Shown here: piece after piece, positions 60,433 to 64,000 of the stretch | Layout of the letters: the number at the start of each line of letters is the position of its first letter | Position numbering within the stretch: the stretch's first letter is position 1 | Notes under the pieces: generated by a model | What the model saw: the letters and a program-made list of their open reading frames with translations, nothing else | Database searches by the model: none | What the model was told of the DNA's origin: nothing | Assembly (NCBI GenBank): GCA_963744345.1 | Contig: CAVUTD010000012.1 | Location: 207,482 to 271,481, forward strand | Direction of reading: 5' to 3' | Length of the DNA: 64,000 nt | From: DASTFP01 sp963744345 | GTDB taxonomy: Bacteria; Verrucomicrobiota; Verrucomicrobiia; Chthoniobacterales; Terrimicrobiaceae | Translations under genes and position numbers: made by a program

Positions 60433-62567
60433 GACTAAAAAGCTGCTGGGCTTCACGGCGCGGCTGGCCCGCTCCCGGTCGCCGGCGCACGTAGCGCCCG
60501 TCCGGCTGCATATCCCAGGCGGACGCGTTGTCACCTTCGTACACGCCGAGGATACGTTCCAATTCAGCTTTAATGGCCGGATCGGTAGCTGGCGCCACGG
60601 TTTCCATGCGATTGTTGAAGTTTCGGCGCATCCAGTCCGCCGAACCGAGGTAAAACTCGGGATGTCCGGCGTTCTCGAAGCGGTAAATGCGGCTATGTTC
60701 GAGAAACCGGCCCAGGATACTGAACACTCGGATGGTCGGGGAGAGATCCGGCACCCCTGCCCGCAGGCAGCACAGGCCGCGCACGCAGAGCGTGATGGGA
60801 ACGCCGGCCCGGCTCGCTTCGTATAGTTCGCGAATGATTTCCGGGTCTTGCAGCTGATTCACTTTGACGCGAATACCGCTGAGCCGGCCGGCTCGCTGAT
60901 GGTCAGCTTCCCGGCGGATCAGCTCGGTGAAGCGTTTGCGCATGTTGTGCGGAGCCACGAGCAGGGGCCCGTAGTCCTCGACCGGAATCGCTCCGGTGAG
61001 TTCGTTGAACACCGTGGCCACGCTTGCGGCCAAGGCTGGTTCGCAACTCAGAATGCCGAGATCCTCGTAAAGGCGGGCCGTGACGTTGTGATAGTTCCCG
61101 GTGGACACGTGGATGTATTGACGCAGTCCGTCCGGCTCCTCTCGCACCACGAGCCCTAGTTTGACGTGGGTTTTGAGCCGCTCCATGCCGTATTCCACAT
61201 GCGCTCCCGCCTTTTCCAATTGTTCACCCCAGACGATATTGGGCGCCTCGTCGAAGCGGGCCGTGATCTCGACCAACACAACGACCTGTTTGCCCCGGCG
61301 GGCCGCTTCAGTGAGGGCCTGGATAATCGGCGACCGCTCGCTCGTGCGATAGATCGTCAGCTTGATGGCCAGCACCTGCGGATCGCGGGCCGCGGATTCG
61401 ACGAAGCGCAGCACGGACGTGTCGAAATCCTGATAGGGATGGTGGAGCAGGATATCGCCCGCCCGAATTTCCTTGAAAATGGCGCCGGTATCCTGCGCAT
61501 CGAGCCGGCGGAGACGCGGGTGATCGACAGGGCGGTGCTCGGGGTCGCGCAGGTGTTCGCAGTCCGTGGGCTGGAACTTGACCAGATCAGTCAGCGCCAG
61601 GGGACTGTCCATGGGGATGATGTCGGCAGGACTCGCCGCAAGGTTTTCGGCCAGCCATGACTGCCGCTTTTTCGGCATGTCGCCGCTAATCTCGACACGG
61701 ACGATTCCGGCAAATTTGCGGGCAGTGAGCTCGGCACTGACCATGCCGATGATGCTGCCAGGGCCGAGGTCCAGCTCCGTTTCGCCCAGCGGCAGCCGGT
61801 CCCACGGATCGTCTTTAGCGCCGCGGATAACGCGAAAGCAGTACGAATCCGAGCGATTGGCGCTGGGGAACAACAAGTTTAAATGCCGGGCGATGACCTG
61901 TTCCAGGGGAACGAATCTCCCGTTGGCAGGGGCACCCACCGGGGGCGGTTGGCGGCACTTTGATCCGAATGAATCGGGGACGGGACTCCTTAGGGCGATA
62001 CAGCCACACTGCCAGGCTGAGCCCCAGGTTGCTGATGAACGGAAAGGGATGCCCGACATCCACCGCCAGGGGCGTGAGGATGGGCTGCACCGAATTTCGG
62101 AAATAGGCCTCCAGCCAGGCCCGCTCATCCGCGTTTAATTCGTCGTAGTTCCTCAGCGCAATGCCCGCCTCCGCCAACGCCGGGCGGATTTCCTTTTCCA
62201 CTACCCGGCACAATATCTTCATCTGGCGCTTCAATTCCTCGCGGCAGAGCTGAAGTTCCTCGCGCGGCATCCGCCCGTCCGGCGAAAGCTGGGTATTCTT
62301 GCGTTCGATCCTGCGCCGTAATGCGCCGATGCGCTTCATGGCGAATTCGTCGTACAACATTCCCACGATGCCGGCGAATTTCACCCGCTCAAGCAAGGGG
62401 ACCATTGGGTCTTCGGCCAGGGCCATCACCCGCCGGGTGAATTCGAGCCAGCTCAATTCGCGGTTGATGTACGCTTCCCTGGAGTCCGGTGTTGGCGGCG
62501 CGGTCTCCGTCTCGGCTGCACCTGGACTATCCAGGATGAGTCCGACCGTTTTCGCAGCACGATTCAT
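60296..62567 (-). pseudogene. ppk1: polyphosphate kinase PPK1, at least one frameshift
   Basis: Almost complete PPK1 that makes polyphosphate from ATP. The N-terminal domain lies at 61950-62567 (YINRELSWLEF, FRNSVQPILTPLAVDVGHPF) and the rest in another frame from about 61960 (GRFVPLEQVIARHLNLLFP). LLHHPYQDFDTSVLRFVE, and the phosphohistidine segment YIHVSTGNYHNVTARLYEDL are intact, as is GSADWMRRNFNNRMETV. The shift lies in the GC-rich run near 61945. The last 40 codons (after RREAQQLFSQLA) read through the relic of an ArsR gene on the other strand and are not native. A single base correction would restore it. Confidence 0.9.
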
Positions 62568-62709
62568 CGTTTTCTCTCTCTCTCAAGTTCCCTCGATTTG
62601 ATAGACAGGGAAAGCGCAGAACTCCAAGAAACGACTGCAAACATGCCCCGATCCATCGCGCGTAAGACTAGGACTTCCGTCACGAAGCCGTAACCCCTCT
62701 GCTCAGCCA

Positions 62710-63047
62710 TTAGCCGCGATGCCCTCTAGCGCTTGCCCCGCAGGGTTCATCACCGGGATTCCAGAAAGTATGCCACTGCTGCCGAGGCTTGAACACCCAA
62801 GTGCCAATCCCGGCGGTCACGAGTCCATCGCCTAGCAAAGCGCCCAACGTTCCTCTCAGCACATAGGAATATTCGTCCTCATCGTGATGGTAATGAAGTG
62901 GGGCAGCCAGGGTGTGCGGCGCAATCGGATGATGCACGACGGAAAACCTCCCCTGCGTTTGCCGGTCCACCGATCTTCCAACGGACACCCAAACCACCAA
63001 AGTTCAAAGAACTCCTTCTCTTCTGCTGTTACTGTTGTTGGTTTCAC
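62710..63047 (-). pseudogene. cupin domain protein, frameshifted
   Basis: From ATG 63047 KPTTVTAEEKEFFELWWFGC, then in another frame RFSVVHHPIAPHTLAAPLHY, HHDEDEYSYVLRGTLGALLG and WVFKPRQQWHTFWNPGDEPC. The metal-binding HYHHDEDEYSYVLRG is a perfect cupin motif. The last strand is scrambled. One or two indels separate it from a small oxygenase- or isomerase-like cupin. Confidence 0.75.
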
Positions 63048-63566
63048 AACTCTAACCGGGAATTCGTATGAAATATACTTCCGTCATTCGGGCGCACCAC
63101 CATTTCGTTTTTGCAGGCCCGTTTGGACCAACCCTCGATCCGCGCCTTTATATTAGCTCTTGCCCGTGCGAGGCTTTAACAGCACAGCACGGAGTTCTCC
63201 GTCGCGCCATACTCGCGTTTCTCGGGTTCATTTCAGCCCCAGAGTTTGGCGAGCTGCTCTACGGCCCGCAGCTTGTCGGGCATTCGAATTTCACAAACTC
63301 CCTGGGCACCTATAGTCTTGACAGAGCCACTTCAGTCGCAGCTTCTCTTGATCCGTCCCGCGACCCGGACAATTTTAGTACTTTCGTGTCTTCACCTCCC
63401 ATGAAAGCAGGCGTCGCGGCTGGGGCTCCGCTCATACGGGCACCACGTTAGGAGCGATTGCACCAGTCCAGGCGAATGAGTGAGCCCTGGAAGGCTGATT
63501 CCTCAAGCCGGACTTTTTCCGCAGTCTTCCCCGGCGATCTTAAATCCGCCCAAAAGCATAAGTGCC
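63048..63566 (+). other. stretch without a recognised gene
   Basis: 519 bases between the cupin and SixA relics. A long plus frame (63068-63451) has no family-like content and is probably chance. Confidence 0.35.
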
Positions 63567-64000
63567 TTAAACCTGTGCGCCGAGAAGTGCTGGCACAATC
63601 ATCCACGCCAGCTTCCACGAGCCATCCTCAATGCGCTCGACACAAACGACGCAGCCGAACTTGAAGGCAACGATCTCTGTCTCCTCGTTATCCGCCATGA
63701 GCAGCGCCGCAAGTTTACTGAGAAATGGCAGATGGCTAACAATCATGAGGTCACCCGCCGACTCCTCGATAGCCTTTTCACCGGCGCGACCGGGTCTTTC
63801 GGCGCAAGGTCGTTGCGCTGCAGCATTGCCTGGCTTGCGGAGATCGCACCGGCGAGGATCTCGGCGGTTTGCTGGGCGCGGGGCTTACCGCTATGCCAGA
63901 TGGTCTCGAGCTTCAGGCCGAGCGGCCGAAGGAATCGCGCGACTTTCTGCACATTGCGAATGCCTTCGTCGGTGAGCCTGCGCTGGGGATCTTCCTCTTC
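63567..64000 (-). pseudogene. SixA-type phosphohistidine phosphatase, frameshifted, runs off the window
   Basis: Minus strand from the right edge: RRLTDEGIRNVQKVARFLRP, LKLETIWHSGKPRAQQTAEI (the SixA helix with the second Arg), then after a lost base at about 63779 EKAIEESAGDLMIVSHLPFL with the catalytic His, and VAFKFGCVVCVERIEDGSWK, ending at TAA 63567-63569. The N-terminal RHG lies beyond the window. Histidine phosphatases of this type dephosphorylate phosphohistidine proteins. Confidence 0.8.

Noticed and set aside
63068..63451. 127-codon plus frame near the right edge
   Set aside because: Composition is not protein-like and no motif is visible; lies between two decayed minus-strand genes.

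Overview
The window looks like a piece of a soil-type Verrucomicrobiota genome, or a metagenomic bin of one. The evidence is indirect. A secreted protein ends in a VPDSG-CTERM-like sorting signal (12692-13204), a marker best known from that phylum. The household genes are of a mixed, soil-bacterial kind: NfeD plus stomatin, PPK1, ADP-forming acyl-CoA synthetase fused to GNAT, GlgC, DUF2270 and DUF2934. There are no rRNA, tRNA or CRISPR loci that I can recognise.

The dominant theme is decay. About a third of the recognisable genes are fragments, frameshifted copies or in-frame chimeras. Examples are glycogen phosphorylase joined to an RND pump tail, an oxidoreductase start joined to a P-type ATPase tail, and a short-chain dehydrogenase abutting an integrase. 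Rearrangement junctions cannot be simple base-call errors. Many of the single-base frameshifts, however, lie in short homopolymers and could be consensus errors of a long-read assembly. Frameshift calls therefore carry that caveat throughout.

Layout. 1-4185: a sugar-uptake and catabolism cluster (ABC permease and ATPase on +, converging with aldolase, ROK kinase and P-loop kinase on -). 4.4-9.4 kb: small enzymes (VOC, two ABM-like, epoxide hydrolase), DUF2934, a TPR protein and a DoxX relic. 9.4-13.7 kb: a histidine kinase flanked by relics of a PLD/zinc-ribbon protein, an ERCC4 nuclease and a sigma-54 regulator, plus the VPDSG protein. 13.7-19 kb: MFS transporter, an HtrA scrap, acyl-CoA synthetase-GNAT, a chimera and a cNMP-binding protein. 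19.3-21.1 kb: SDR, integrase, terminase and GNAT remnants. 21.3-25 kb: a large membrane GT-C-like protein, DUF4177 and TPR relics. 25.4-27.2 kb: a decayed IS1634-type element. 27.3-29.0 kb: a minus-strand set made of a tiny Cys-rich secreted protein, an EEP nuclease and a GIY-YIG nuclease. 29.2-36.4 kb: cupredoxin, decayed glycogen locus (GlgP chimera, MgtA-like tail, intact GlgC) and DUF2270.

37.9-49.7 kb is a phage- or satellite-like island: an SF3-type helicase-primase, an iteron-like TCCGCA array just behind it, a run of small overlapping genes, a terminase-small-like gene, then an IS21 element inserted in an IS1380 transposase, then small genes on both strands. Many minus-strand genes there are preceded by AAC/CAA-rich leaders without a Shine-Dalgarno sequence.

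50.3-53.7 kb is an intact operon for amino acid catabolism (class III aminotransferase, semialdehyde dehydrogenase, VOC protein). It is followed by a leaderless sugar-binding protein, more phage scraps (55.1-56.4 kb), the NfeD-stomatin pair, PPK1, and broken cupin and SixA genes at the right edge.

Two well-formed genes (the ABC ATPase at 1080 and the dehydrogenase at 51573) have no ATG, GTG or TTG available and appear to start at CTG behind a perfect AGGAGG. The most unusual small find is the Cys-rich secreted ORF at 28768-29040, which continues in frame through a UGA into a second Cys-rich segment.
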